Of a DNA stretch of 64,000 bases, positions 24,101 to 35,202 are shown in pieces (positions within the stretch are counted from its first letter, which is position 1; every line of letters starts with the position of its first letter). The stretch is from Celoporthe dispersa. Lineage: Eukaryota > Ascomycota > Sordariomycetes > Diaporthales > Cryphonectriaceae. A program made the position numbers and the translations under genes. The stretch is from positions 1,116,001 through 1,180,000 of the forward strand of contig WAID01000001.1 of NCBI GenBank assembly GCA_016584495.1, given 5' to 3'. The notes under the pieces are model-generated. The model worked only from the letters and a program-made list of their open reading frames with translations, did no database searches and was not told the DNA's origin.

Positions 24101-24859
24101 TGCCCAGGGTATAGAGTTAGACAGTCACGATCAATAATAGACCATGTTTAATGAGGGTGTTTGATATATGATTCTTATGTTTTTGCCTCAGCTCGTTTAC
24201 TGCTCATATCCTAGACTAACAAAAAATTGACTGTCCGAACACTGTAACTATTTCTTTTTCTCAAACAAGTAACTCTATTACATGCTCACAAGGTGTCTGG
24301 GCTGATGGAAACTTGTCATTGGATCAAGGTATGTTTTTTGAATTTTGTTATGATCTTTAGAAACGAGGATGTATGGTAAAGTCTTCTCCGGGTATGATAA
24401 GTTCCTGGGACCCGCCACACCTCCTGTCATACAGACTCACTATACCAGATGGATGGCTTGAGTAAAGTCTTGCAGCCTTTCGTAGATTTGCATGACCAAA
24501 TCACAAAGCTTTATCATCAGGGTACAGGGTAGAAGAAAACCACGCGAGGAAATTGCACGTATTTAATTATAGGTTGCATATCAGCAGTTGGAGTACGATG
24601 CCACCACGCACGCAACTACCCCGCGGACGACTCTATATCGGGTTGATAAAGCCTCCGCAACGCCCAGCCGCCGTAATCGGGGCCACATTTGAACAGCACA
24701 TATCGGCTTTAGGATCACCGGTTTTGGTGGAGCTCTGACACGCCTACCTACCACTTATTTACTTCGGCAACATCTCTTGCGTACCAACTATCATACCTGC
24801 ATGGACCCCTTCCCCTCGTCAATCGCCTGCCACCAATTCCAACTGCCCATTCTACCAAT

Positions 24860-25757
24860 ATGACAACGGAACGCTCACAACTCACGTCGAGGGTTATCCC
24901 TAAGATTACACTCGGTAATGGCTCACCAGGGAGCCTATCAGGGCCACTACCACCCCTCTCGAACACGGATCCCAGGGCGCGAGCTCTGGAGCGGTTCGGT
25001 ATCACCGGCAACGCCATAGTGACGGGCGGGACCGGCGACCTGGGCTTCACAGCCTGTCAGGTGCTTCTCGAGCACGGCGCGAGCGGCCTAGCCATATTCG
25101 ACCTCGACGAGACAGAAGGGGCCGCCAAGGCACAGCTCTTGAGAGAGGGTTTCCCCGAGGCCAGTGTGTGCTTCATGAAGGTCAACGTCACGGACGAAGC
25201 CAGGGTCAACGAGGCGGTGCGGGAGGCGGCTGCGGAGCTCGGGACCATCGACGTGATGGTGTGCTTCGCGGGGGTAGTTAGCACCATGCACGCCGTCGAC
25301 ATGACGGCCGAGCAGTTCCGCCTGATCATGGATATCAACCTCACCGGCTCGTTCATCTGCGCGCGGGCTGCGGCTGGCAGGATGATCGAGCAGGGGACGA
25401 GGGCAGCATCATCTTGACGGCCAGCATCTCGGCACACCGGCCGAACTGGCCTCAGCCGCAGGTCAGCTACAACGTGTCCAAGGCGGGTGTGCTGGCTATG
25501 AAGGACTCGCTGGCGGCAGAGTGGGGGTTCACGGCATCCGGGTGAACACGATCAGCCCGGGCTATATGGATACTATTCTCAATGAAGGGGCAGGCCTTGA
25601 CTGGCATAAGTCTCAGTGGTTTCACAGGCACCCAATGGGCCGGATGGGGAAGCCGGAGGAGCTCATGGGGGCAGTTGTCCTGCTGGCCAGCAGAGCTGGT
25701 GCATACATCACTGGAGAGGATATCAGGTGTGATGGAGGCCAGATTTTGATGATGTAG
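24860..25757 (+). CDS. Short-chain dehydrogenase/reductase (polyol/arabinitol dehydrogenase-like), frame broken twice
   Basis: Classical SDR of about 299 residues in one exon; cytosolic. Cofactor motif TGGTGDLG (about residue 55) is preceded by an RALERFGITGNAIV lead-in typical of fungal D-arabinitol/sorbitol-type dehydrogenases. NLTG helix and the catalytic tyrosine-lysine in YNVSK (about residue 205) are present, then IRVNTISPGYMDT and the closing YITGEDIRCDGGQ. The aspartate at the end of the second strand (FDLDE) suggests NAD(H). One G is missing near 25398-25403 and another in the G5 run at 25523-25527; these split the protein into three frames. Both lie in G runs, so read errors are likely. 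The exact polyol substrate is not determinable. Confidence 0.8.
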
Positions 25758-26621
25758 CGATCAATAGCTTGCTTAGACTCTTGCTTCGTACAGTACTACC
25801 AAGAAGTATAGATAGATGGCAGTAAGGACTTGATTGATAGCGGTACTGAGATTCTAGCATTCTTGTGACTGTTCTCTTTTGTCCAGTTCCCTGAGCAATG
25901 ATAAGCGAGGCTTTCATAGAAGAACCCAGTTATACAGGAACTATCATCAAGCCTAGGATAATCAAGGTGGGTGTGACAATCCTCTATGATTTTCCCCCTG
26001 AAGGTACTTCTTAATTAGTGGTAATTTTGTAGCAGTCCCTATAGCTCAGGGCCTCAGCGTTTTACATTTAATCACAGCCTGCTGGGCTCAAGATCATGAA
26101 GTGTCTTGTCAGAAATGCTGTAGTAATTAATAATTGTGATTGTGTCAATATGAGTCCTAAATCTCTATACTTTAACACGGTACCAGTAGTGGTGTGTATA
26201 TTGTCGAGCACATGAGCAGGGGCATCCCTGTGGTGTCGACTGACCCGTTTGAGCTCTGGTGCAGTGGACCTTGCCCACCACCACCACACCAGACCCTGGA
26301 ACCTGTCGTCACTCACTGGAGATGCTCACATGCCAACTTGCAGAAAGTCAGCTTGTGACCTTCAACCACAGCAACACTCAACCTGGATGAGCCCTCCACG
26401 CCTGCACCTACCATAAAGCCTTGTGTGCTCTCTTGTGACTCTTGGGACGCAAGATCACGACATACCAACCTAATCAATCTAACCTCCATCAAAGTAGGCT
26501 AAACTTCATACTGTTGCCTGGTCCAAAGGTGCAGACAAGAACACGAGATAGACAGCTCTGTGTCGTCTGCAACACGCAGAATTCCTAGACCTCGTGTCTG
26601 CACCACGATAGCAAAGCTACC
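25758..26621. other. Intergenic region
   Basis: Nothing coding recognised. The last 250 bases are CA/CT-rich and presumably carry the promoter and leader of the Atg28-like gene. Confidence 0.4.
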
Positions 26622-28787
26622 ATGGCGACAAGGTCCTCCTTTCTCCCACGTCTCTCCAACTATAGGAATGGCAACGACAACTCCTCCATCCTCCCCACCC
26701 ACAATAGTACATCGCGGTACTTGACCCTGCGCGACCACAGCAGCGAATATGACCTAGACGAACTATCGCCCCGCGCCGAGGACGGTCTTCTGCCCCCCGA
26801 ATTTCGCGACCCGAACTCCCCGCCGTATAACGCTCCCTCGTCCAAGCTCTCCAGGAACCGCAAGCCCACCGGCGCACTGAACAGGCGCCCCTCCAACTCG
26901 TCCCTCGGCTCGTCCTCCAAGACGCGCCAACCTGGCGAGCGAGTGCTGTTCTCCGGCCCGCCGCCACCGATTGCCGCCTCCAGGGTCCTGTCTCGTGATG
27001 AAGAGCAGCAGCGAGGATATGGTCAATACGAGGATGATGAAGAAAGCACCACCGGGCTCGCGGCGTCCTGGCTCCCGGGATCTGCGAGGCGTGCAATCAG
27101 CAGCGTGATGTGGGACCGAGGCGACAGCCGGCCGACACATGATCGTGGCGAGAAGACAGTGGCATTTGACCGTAACTCTGTTTGGCGCAGCTTGGCAAGA
27201 CGGGAGAGGGCCGTTGTCGCGGAAGTGCAGCGGTTCCTGCAGGTGCAGGAGGGGAGCCTGGCGGGTGCCAGCGGTGGTGGTGGTGGGCTGGCAAGAGAAC
27301 AAGGTGCGAAGTCACCAGATACTGCGAGCTTCAGCGATGCTGGGAGCGCTACGCCTACAGGGACAGGCGCGGGCTCCATGGTCTCATCGCGCCATCCGGG
27401 GCGATCAGTCTCGTTTCTTGAGCCTGTCGCGCGCTCTGGGCCTGGCGGTGAGGTCATCCCCGTCAGACAGCCGAGACAGAAGAGGCTCGGGATAAGTGGC
27501 GCACGCAAGGGCATTGCGCGCAGCCTGGCCGAGCTCGCAAATCTAAAGGCCGAAGAGGATGCCTCGCTTCTTGCTGCGCTTTCAATCCGGAAGCAGGCGC
27601 TTGCAAGGTTACGGAACCTGTCCACGAGGAGAGACGGGATCGCGGACGAGCTCAACGCACTAGAGACGGACGAGGAAGAACCCCTAGGGAGGGAGATTGA
27701 GGATCTCGAAAACGAGCACAGAGGCGTGAGCACCGAGATCAACGAACTGGAGGAGAGGCTTGCCGGGCTGAAAAGCCGTAGGCGGCACCTAGAGGGTAGA
27801 ATAGACGGCGTGCGGAACCGGCGCGAGGCTGGGCTGAGCGGATACAAAAATGCTCTGAAAGAAGCAGAAAACACGGTCAAGGGCTTCCTGACTCGGCCTC
27901 CTGTGAGGCCACTGGACATGGAAGCACTGGCTGAGAACACGAGAACCGCAGACCAGCCTTCCTCGCCGGGTGGCGTGGAGTTCATGCGCCTGCGCCCGGA
28001 GCGGCGGACAATCGACATGGCGCGCGAGTGGTGGGAAGCCGAAGTCGACATCCTCGAGAGGCGCAAAGCAGAAGTCGATACCGAGCGCATCGCGCTGGAG
28101 GCAGGCGGGGAGGTCTGGAACGAGGTCGTCAACCTCGTGCTGGATTTCGAGGCCGACCTCCGCAGCCAAATGTCAAAGAGAGATGACCGCTCTGGTTCGG
28201 AGCAAGACATCAAGGGCAAGGCCAAAGAGCGCGAACTCACGCCCGCGGAGAGGCTGAAGCTGCAGTATCAAAAGATCAACGACGTGATCTTCAGTCTCGA
28301 GCAGCGGCTGGGCGCCGCCGAAGAGAAGAGGTGGAACCTGCTTATTGCGGCGATCGGTGCCGAGCTTGAGGCTTTCAGGGAGGCCGCGAGGATGAGCCGC
28401 GAGATGCTCACTGCTGCGGGCGCTGCGGTGGATGAGACCCCCGTTGCGGCTCCGGGGGCCGGGAGCATCCCTAGGGAGGACTCCGGCACCACAGGCGGCC
28501 ACAACTCGTTTCACACCGTCAGTGGCGGGAGCACCACGCTCCGCTCTGAACAGCTGCTCGATCTACCGAATAACCACGAGGACGATCCCGTTGAGAGTGA
28601 CAACGAGGTCCCGCCGGAGCTGTTGGCGACACACGACGAGGAGCACAACGTGAGCGAGCAGGCTCGTGATGGGGAGCATCACGGCGCCGTAGCTGCTGGC
28701 GTGGGCTCGTCGTTGGAGAGGGAGGACAGCGAGAATGAGGTGCCGCCTGAGTTTCTTGTGGAGCAGCACCATGAGGGTTTAGGATAG
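26622..28787 (+). CDS. atg28: Coiled-coil protein resembling Atg28 of filamentous fungi
   Basis: Single-exon gene of 721 residues. The first 280 residues are low-complexity and disordered (Ser/Pro/Gly-rich), starting MATRSSFLPRLSNY. Two long charged coiled coils follow, about residues 295-425 and 480-600, and a disordered acidic tail. Atg28 is a coiled-coil autophagy protein first described in methylotrophic yeast for pexophagy; filamentous fungi carry a longer protein with this architecture. I name it from the overall pattern and the N-terminal sequence, not from a catalytic motif. An odd feature is a short motif present three times: LLPPEFRD near residue 55 and NEVPPELL and NEVPPEFL in the tail. 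Frame and GC-rich third positions are clean. Alternative: another fungal coiled-coil scaffold. Confidence 0.6.
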   Translation: MATRSSFLPRLSNYRNGNDNSSILPTHNSTSRYLTLRDHSSEYDLDELSPRAEDGLLPPEFRDPNSPPYNAPSSKLSRNRKPTGALNRRPSNSSLGSSSKTRQPGERVLFSGPPPPIAASRVLSRDEEQQRGYGQYEDDEESTTGLAASWLPGSARRAISSVMWDRGDSRPTHDRGEKTVAFDRNSVWRSLARRERAVVAEVQRFLQVQEGSLAGASGGGGGLAREQGAKSPDTASFSDAGSATPTGTGAGSMVSSRHPGRSVSFLEPVARSGPGGEVIPVRQPRQKRLGISGARKGIARSLAELANLKAEEDASLLAALSIRKQALARLRNLSTRRDGIADELNALETDEEEPLGREIEDLENEHRGVSTEINELEERLAGLKSRRRHLEGRIDGVRNRREAGLSGYKNALKEAENTVKGFLTRPPVRPLDMEALAENTRTADQPSSPGGVEFMRLRPERRTIDMAREWWEAEVDILERRKAEVDTERIALEAGGEVWNEVVNLVLDFEADLRSQMSKRDDRSGSEQDIKGKAKERELTPAERLKLQYQKINDVIFSLEQRLGAAEEKRWNLLIAAIGAELEAFREAARMSREMLTAAGAAVDETPVAAPGAGSIPREDSGTTGGHNSFHTVSGGSTTLRSEQLLDLPNNHEDDPVESDNEVPPELLATHDEEHNVSEQARDGEHHGAVAAGVGSSLEREDSENEVPPEFLVEQHHEGLG

Positions 28788-29286
28788 TGGGTTCGGGACA
28801 CTCGCGATGGGTGGGTGGTCGACACGGTCGGGGGCTATTGGGTACACATGAGATTCTGTGGGCGTCCAAGGGTATGAGTTAAAGGGTGTGCAGCATAGCA
28901 GGTCTTTTCATGTCAACTTTGGGGGAGTTTGCGAGGAGCTTGGATGTAAATATACCCTACCATTGTGCAGTTTTCACTTTTCATAGCAAATCAAGCCAGT
29001 GTGCGTTGATCTTTTAATTCCATTACAAACGAGATGAGAAGTTGCCTTGCGAGAACATCCAATATGCGGAAGTTCTGCCAAAAAAAAACGAAGCCCGGAA
29101 CGCCGTCCCTGATCCGATAAACCACCATAGCTCGCCTGATGCAATCGCATCGGGCCCCGTGAAGCCCGTTGCGACCAAGATACACCTCGAAGATCGTCCA
29201 CCGCCGGGACCGACTCGGTGTGTCCCACTCCTGATGCTCAGTGCCTTGCACGGCACGTGAGCTCACACATCGTCCTCGGACTCATC
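28788..29286. other. Intergenic, convergent 3' ends
   Basis: No exon recognised; probably the 3' untranslated regions of the Atg28-like and DUF1748 genes. Confidence 0.4.
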
Positions 29287-29954
29287 CTATCTCGTCCGCT
29301 CGAACCATCCGCTCCCGCCGGCAGTAGTGATGGCCACGTCGAGGACGCTCTCGCCAACCCCAAGATAGCGGCCCACCCACTTTTGAACTTCCGTATTGTC
29401 ACCGCCTATCTTCTCGGATTTCAGACTAGGCCTGGGATATCCCCAACATGGGGTCGATGTTAGTTTGCCTGGTTGTCAAGGCTATCGAAGAAGCTGTGGC
29501 AGAGCCTGCTCTTTTCCCCCGTAGACCACCAACCATGCCGAGCACCATGCTCGGTTTTTCCTAGGGGAGCGTGTATATCGGCAAAGGGTCGTGTACTCAC
29601 GTCAGGCCGGTCGAGCGGCGCATGCCGGCGAGGATAGTCGAGACTGTTGCACAGGACTTGTTAGGCGGGGCTGCTTTGTTGTCGGCGGAGGAGAGGAGGA
29701 TGGGGGAGGGAAAACATACTGAGAACCGCGTCGACGGTGTAGTGGACGAGTTTTCCGAGCTTCGACCACAGCCCCAATGTCAGCAAATCGAGGAGCTGTA
29801 GCCAGAGAGGGCGAGATGTTTAGCCTCCCATGACGCACGCATGGGTATGTGCATGTGACGATGGCATGGACGGCGACGAGGAGAGCAACACAAGAGGGTC
29901 GGATGTGGGTCGGGCTTCAAACGCGGGATAAAGAGGGCTGCGACTTACCACCAT
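29287..29954 (-). CDS. DUF1748 family small protein
   Basis: Conserved fungal protein of 89 residues hidden in four short exons: 29954-29949, 29795-29720, 29643-29601 and 29431-29287. The first exon codes only Met-Val. All donors and acceptors are canonical, the last intron has a CTAAC branch site, and phases close exactly on a TAG. The reading VHYTVDAVLISTILAGMRRS, then TGLTP and the ending SGWFERTR are hallmarks of DUF1748, a family conserved from yeast to filamentous fungi with no assigned biochemical role. The hydrophobic helix around residues 20-35 suggests membrane contact. No single reading frame is longer than about 48 codons, so automated calling would easily miss it. It is divergent from pyruvate kinase. 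Confidence 0.85.
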
Positions 29955-31209
29955 CCTGATCGGTTTCCTCACGAGTGGGACTTGAGAGAAAAAAAAAGAA
30001 GAGGCAGTAGCGGGGTGCAGGGCGTCGACGTTGACGCAGACTGGGAGATCTTTAGGAATGTAAGTATGTTCCAACCAGTGAGGAGTTGTTGTGGAATGAC
30101 TGCTGCGTGGCATGAGACAGCTTGACTCGTCGTGTGGTTGAGCCCCAGCCGCTTGCATCCTGGCACGCCTGGCTCATCAGGTGCTTGGCAGGCTGGGGTG
30201 CTCTGGGTGCTGTAGCAGCAACCCGCTGGGCACGCTAGGATGCGGCCGGCACAGCGCGGGTTCCGCCGCTTACCTAATGATTTTTTTCCCCTTCCTTTCT
30301 TCTTTTTATCGAGTGGTGAGGGGCGTGGCTAATCGAGTGGCCAGGTCAGCCAAGTGCCTCTGTCTCTTTTGGGCTGGGCTTGGATCCCTGCATATCTTTG
30401 CGTTTTTGAGAAGGAGGGGTCGTGGGGTACGGGCAATACTGAGAAGCTGGTCCCTGTCCACAGCGAGCTGCAGCACTGCAGCACCAGCGCCCAGAGGCCT
30501 GGAACCAGCCTAAGCAGCAAGCAGGCGTAGCAGCATCTGAGCGACTTTTTTTTTTTTTCTTCTTCTTCCCTTCTTCCCCCTCTCGTCTGGATCCTCAACA
30601 ACACAGCGCACACAGCCAAGCAGCTCCTCCAGATCCAGCCAAGGACCAGATTGTTTCCAGAGGTAGGCGAAAGTCAATTTCTCTCCACCGAGCATCAAGC
30701 TGCGAGTTGCAGATCCTGCAGCTGTTTAAAAATAGCAGGGTGCAAGAATCGATTGGGTGGTGTGACGGTTGCCGCATCTGTAGCAAACCCGACCGGATGA
30801 ATATTTTCTTCGTATCCATATCAGTCTCAGCGCTACCCGTCCTAGCTTTTTCTCTCGCCCGAATATAACAACACCTCATAACCCACTACGCACCCCTTCT
30901 TTTTCTCCTGCTGTTCGCGTCGCGACTCCTTTTACTACCCTCGGATTATCACCGAGACATCAACTGACTTGTTACAAAAGAGGTCCTGCGTCACCAGCCT
31001 TGGCCCTTTTCCCCCCAAAAATCTCCCCGAGGCGACATCGCTTCCCCGAATCAACCTCAATCCCCCGACCCTCAAAAGCGTTAGCCATACCTTTTTTTTT
31101 TTCCTGCGATCGCGAATTCCACTTCGTCCTCCCTCGACACCTCAGTACTGACAGGACAGATCCCAGTACCACCATCCGACCTACCTCCATTCCTTGAACC
31201 GCCGAAGAA
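29955..31209. promoter_or_regulatory. Divergent promoter between DUF1748 and pyruvate kinase genes
   Basis: No exon recognised. CT-rich tracts at about 30540-30600 and 30895-31140 precede the kinase start, as is common for highly expressed fungal glycolytic genes with long pyrimidine-rich leaders. Confidence 0.5.
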
Positions 31210-33143
31210 ATGGCCGCCACCGCTCTCGACCACCTCTCCCTCGGGGGCAGGATCGTCTGGCTCGCCCAGCTCGACACCGCCTACCAGCCTACCAAGAACC
31301 TCCGCCGAACCTCCATTGTAAGACACCATGCGGCGAAAGACGGCAGACCACACCAGGATCCAGCAGCTGATGTGAAGAATGTGGATAGATCTGCACAATT
31401 GGCCCCAAGACCAACTCTGTCGAGGCCATGAACAATCTCCGCACCGCCGGCCTTAACGTTGTCCGCATGTAAGCAACCCCGAGACCCATCCCCCGAGGTG
31501 AACACCGAAGCTGACGGTCGATGCGCACAGGAACTTCTCCCACGTATGCCCGAGACACCACACCCGTGGGGCGATCATGCACCAACTGACACGCGTCTCC
31601 AGGGCGAGTACTCATACCACCAGTCCGTCATCGACAATGCCCGCGCCGCTGAGAAGGCTCAGCCCGGCCGCCAGGTCGCCATTGCTCTGGACACCAAGGG
31701 TCCCGTATGTAAAGACCGCCGCGGCAGGAAGAAAAGATGAGATCGGAATGCTGAAAGCGTGACATGAAAGGAAATCCGCACCGGAAACACCGCGGGCGAT
31801 GTCGACCTCCCCCTCTCCGCCGGTACCGAGCTGAACATCACCACCGACGAGAAGTACAAGACTGCTTGTGACACCCAGAACATGTACGTCGACTACAAGA
31901 ACATCACCAAGGTCATCGAGAAGGGCCGCATCATCTACGTCGACGACGGTATCCTGGCCTTTGAGGTCCTGGATATCGTTGACGACAAGACGATCCGCGT
32001 CCGCGCCAAGAACAATGGTTTCATCTCGTCGAGAAAGGGTGTCAACCTGCCCAACACCGACGTCGATCTTCCCGCCCTGTCCGAGAAGGACAAGAACGAC
32101 CTGAGGTTTGGCGTCAAGAACAACGTCGACATGGTCTTCGCCTCCTTCATCCGCCGCGGCGAGGACATCAAGTCCATCCGTGAGGTCCTCGGCGAGGAGG
32201 GCAAGCACATCCAGATCATCGCCAAGATCGAGAACCGGCAAGGTCTGAACAACTTCCCCGAGATCCTGGAGGAGACCGACGGTGTCATGGTGGCCCGTGG
32301 TGATCTGGGTATCGAGATCCCCGCCGCCGAGGTGTTCGCCGCCCAGAAGAAGATGATCGCCATGTGCAACGTGGCCGGCAAGCCCGTCATCTGCGCCACC
32401 CAGATGCTCGAGAGCATGATCAAGAACCCCAGGCCCACCCGTGCCGAGATTAGCGACGTTGGCAACGCCGTCACTGACGGCGCGGACTGTGTCATGTTGT
32501 CTGGCGAGACCGCCAAGGGCTCCTACCCCAACGAGGCCGTCCACGAGATGAGCGAGGGTAAGCTGCCGCATGCCGAGGAGGAGGCGTCCCCCTCCCCCCG
32601 GGTCCTAGAGACGTTGTTAGCTGACAAGCCACCTTTACAACAGCCTGCCTGAAGGCCGAGAACAGCATCCCATACGTCTCCCACTTCGAGGAGCTCTGCT
32701 CGCTCATCCAGCGGCCCATCAGCGTGGTCGAGTCGTGTGCCATGTCGGCCGTCCGCGCATCTCTTGACCTGAACGCCGGCGGCATCATCGTCCTGTCCAC
32801 CTCTGGCGACTCGGCCCGCCTGTTGTCCAAGTACCGCCCCGTGTGCCCCATCTTCATGGTGACCCGGAATGCCTCGGCATCGCGGTATAGCCACCTCTAT
32901 CGCGGCGTCTACCCCTTCCACTTCCCCGAGGACAAGCCCGACTTCTCCAAGGTGAACTGGCAGGAGGATGTCGACCGACGGATCAAGTGGGGTGTCTCCA
33001 AGGCGCTGGAGCTCAACGTCCTGTCCAAGAACGACACCGTCGTGGTCGTCCAGGGCTGGAAGGGCGGCATGGGCAACACCAACACGCTGCGCATTGTCAA
33101 GGCTGACACCGAGCACCTGGGCATCGGTGCGCTGGACAACTAA
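31210..33143 (+). CDS. pkiA: Pyruvate kinase
   Basis: Last ATP-yielding step of glycolysis: phosphoenolpyruvate plus ADP to pyruvate plus ATP, in the cytosol. Six exons: 31210-31317, 31389-31468, 31531-31543 (13 bases), 31603-31704, 31771-32557 and 32644-33143, giving 529 residues, the usual fungal size. Visible signatures: ICTIGPKTNS, MNFSHG split over exons 2-4, LDTKGPEIRTG with the substrate-binding arginine, AKIENRQG, the active-site MVARGDLGIE, CATQMLESM, SGETAKGSYP, and a C-terminal allosteric domain with the WKGGMGNTNTLRI loop. The start gives the standard fungal N-terminus MAATALDHLSLGG. All phases close without any indel. The antisense strand carries long spurious frames because of codon bias. 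Confidence 0.97.
31531..31543 (+). other. 13-base micro-exon in pyruvate kinase
   Basis: Between introns 31469-31530 and 31544-31602. It encodes the last base of Met and Asn-Phe-Ser-His of the conserved MNFSHG motif, so it cannot be skipped without loss of function. Confidence 0.85.
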
Positions 33144-35146
33144 GCCCCAAGCCTGTGTACGTGTGTGCGCGCTGTAGACAGCCGAGAGGATAGGTAGAAG
33201 AAAGCGAAGTGTGCGCGTGTGGCTGCATTTCTAGGAAAAGAAGCTTGATTTCCTTTTTTTCTTCTCTTTCCCTTGGGTCCTGTTTGTCCAACCCGGCAGG
33301 TAGAATTCGTAGATTGCAATAAGAATCAATCCTGAAAATTTACCCTGGTCTCCATATAGACTGATCCTTTAGGAACGTAGAGAAAGGCCCGCGGCACGAG
33401 TGCATCGTGGCAGCCCTCGTCACCTTATCAGGTGTAGGGGTGGAAACAGAAAAGCCCATGTAAAAAAAGCCCATGACATGAGGTAAAGAGTATGAAAAGG
33501 GCATAGACATCTCCCGAACAAGGGATTTACCGTGAGAAGTTCAGTAGTAGGTAGAGGGGGAAAGGGGAGCAGGTTTTGTTCCTGGAAAACCTCGGCTCTC
33601 TAGGTCTGAGATTGTGGCTCGCTCCGTCTTTGCCCGAGGGGGGATGCGCGGATCCGTCCCCTTCCTTGTCTTGCTCCCTGCCTACCTGCAGGCGCTGTGT
33701 GTCTCGTGAGGTCGTGGGTCAGATTCGACTGTTGGTCGATATAAATTCTGGTCTGGAGAGAGAGAGAGAGAGAGATTCTGTCTATGTCTCACGAAATAGG
33801 TATTATTACAGGCAGCAGGTGTCTCTCCCTCTCGATCTTGTTTTTTTTTTAAAAAAAAATTGCTCCAGAGTATTAACTCTCACCATGAAGCTAAGACCAT
33901 ACTTCACCTGGTGTAATCCACAGCCATGCCACTTGTATTCTTGGTCCTTCCAAAACATTCAAACCCTTCATGTTTCTCTTATCTGTTGACCGTCTTGGTT
34001 CCTTGTCAGATAGGAAGTTTATTTCTTCCCCCTTGCCTGCCTGTTGGTCTGCTCTTCACCGGGAAAGCATGAAAGTATGTCCTCGTCACATTCAGGGATT
34101 CGTACAATTCCGTCTCCGTAGGCCGTCCGAATTTATAATCCGTCTCAACTAGACAAGTGATGGATGGAGAAGCAGTCAGGGATTCGGGGAATAGGACCCC
34201 TCAACCAACCCCATGATTGAGCTATAAGCTGAAGATTGCCAGGCGCAGATAAGGCGGGCTCGCAAAGCGTCCCAGGGCGGTATAGGTGTGACTCTAGCCT
34301 CAAGAGAACGAGCTGGAGGTTGCACCTGTACCATCGTACGGTAAATGTTTTGCGCGCAGGAATGTCCATTAGCTCTAGGAAATGGCCGGCAGCACAACAA
34401 TAGGCGACCAAAAGCCCCCCAGGTTCTGGTGTTCAGATTGGTCCAGAGTGCGGGCAAAGATGGGTGGTAAGAACTATAGGCTCCTCCTCCCCGAAAATTG
34501 ACTCGCCTTGCAGCAGGGCAAGGCAGATCAGGTGCCACATAGTTGGTGTGGGTGTGGTGCAGCGTGATATGAGTCGCTATTCTTCTTTCGTATTCGCGCC
34601 CTCCTCCGCTCCGGGGCTTCGGTCTCTCTTCCCTTTCCGTCGCCCTATGGTGGGAATTTTATAGTTGCTAGACTAGATCTGTACTGGTTTACTGTTTCGT
34701 GTTCTCGAGATCTAGAAGAGACATGGCTCTGGGCGCTTATTATTTTGTTGTTGGTTTTTTTTTTTTTTCTCTTCTCGAAATCCTCTGCAGAGAGACGTTG
34801 TTGGGCGGATATCAACGAGTCTTGGACGGTGAAACCCAGGCTACACTGGACCCGTTAGAGAAGGTCTCACCCACTGAGAGTTAGCTTCTCGGCAGCACCC
34901 GCGCCAGTGGTCTCTCTTCAGGGGTTCCCCACCTTCTGTAGCTGTAGGCACAGAGAGAGAGGCCATTGCTTGTAAGCACACCAACACCCACCTGAGCTAC
35001 GCACGACAGTTGTTCTACCAGGAAATCTGTCTGATAGCCTCTCTCAAAATTCTCAATCAGCTCTGGAGCTGTGCGTCACTGCCAAGAATCCTGGTCAAGA
35101 TGGCTAATACCGATATACACAGCCTCGAGGGCAGTTCTAGCTCCCA
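33144..35146. other. 2 kb intergenic region
   Basis: Nothing coding recognised. Contains a (GA)10 repeat at 33756-33775 and a T10-A9 tract at 33841-33859; the right part should hold the promoter of the transporter at 35147. Confidence 0.4.
33756..33775. repeat. (GA)10 microsatellite
   Basis: Ten perfect GA units downstream of pyruvate kinase. Confidence 0.9.
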
Positions 35147-35163
35147 ATGGCTGCTGCCGAGGA

Positions 35164-35202
<39 letters not shown>

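Larger units (their letters stand above)
20175..24859. other. 4.7 kb region without recognisable genes
   Basis: No family-like exon found on either strand. It includes the minus-strand promoter of the secreted gene at its left edge, a GC-rich promoter-like part (about 21250-21850), and a long strand-asymmetric pyrimidine-rich block (about 21860-24100). An open frame of 133 codons at 20713-21114 on the minus strand has no family features. Confidence 0.5.

Noticed and set aside
27023..28240. 405-codon open frame antisense to the Atg28-like gene
   Set aside because: Ser/Arg-rich translation mirroring the sense coiled coil; no independent support.
31612..32571. 319-codon open frame antisense to pyruvate kinase
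   Set aside because: Shadow of codon bias; the plus-strand gene is certain.
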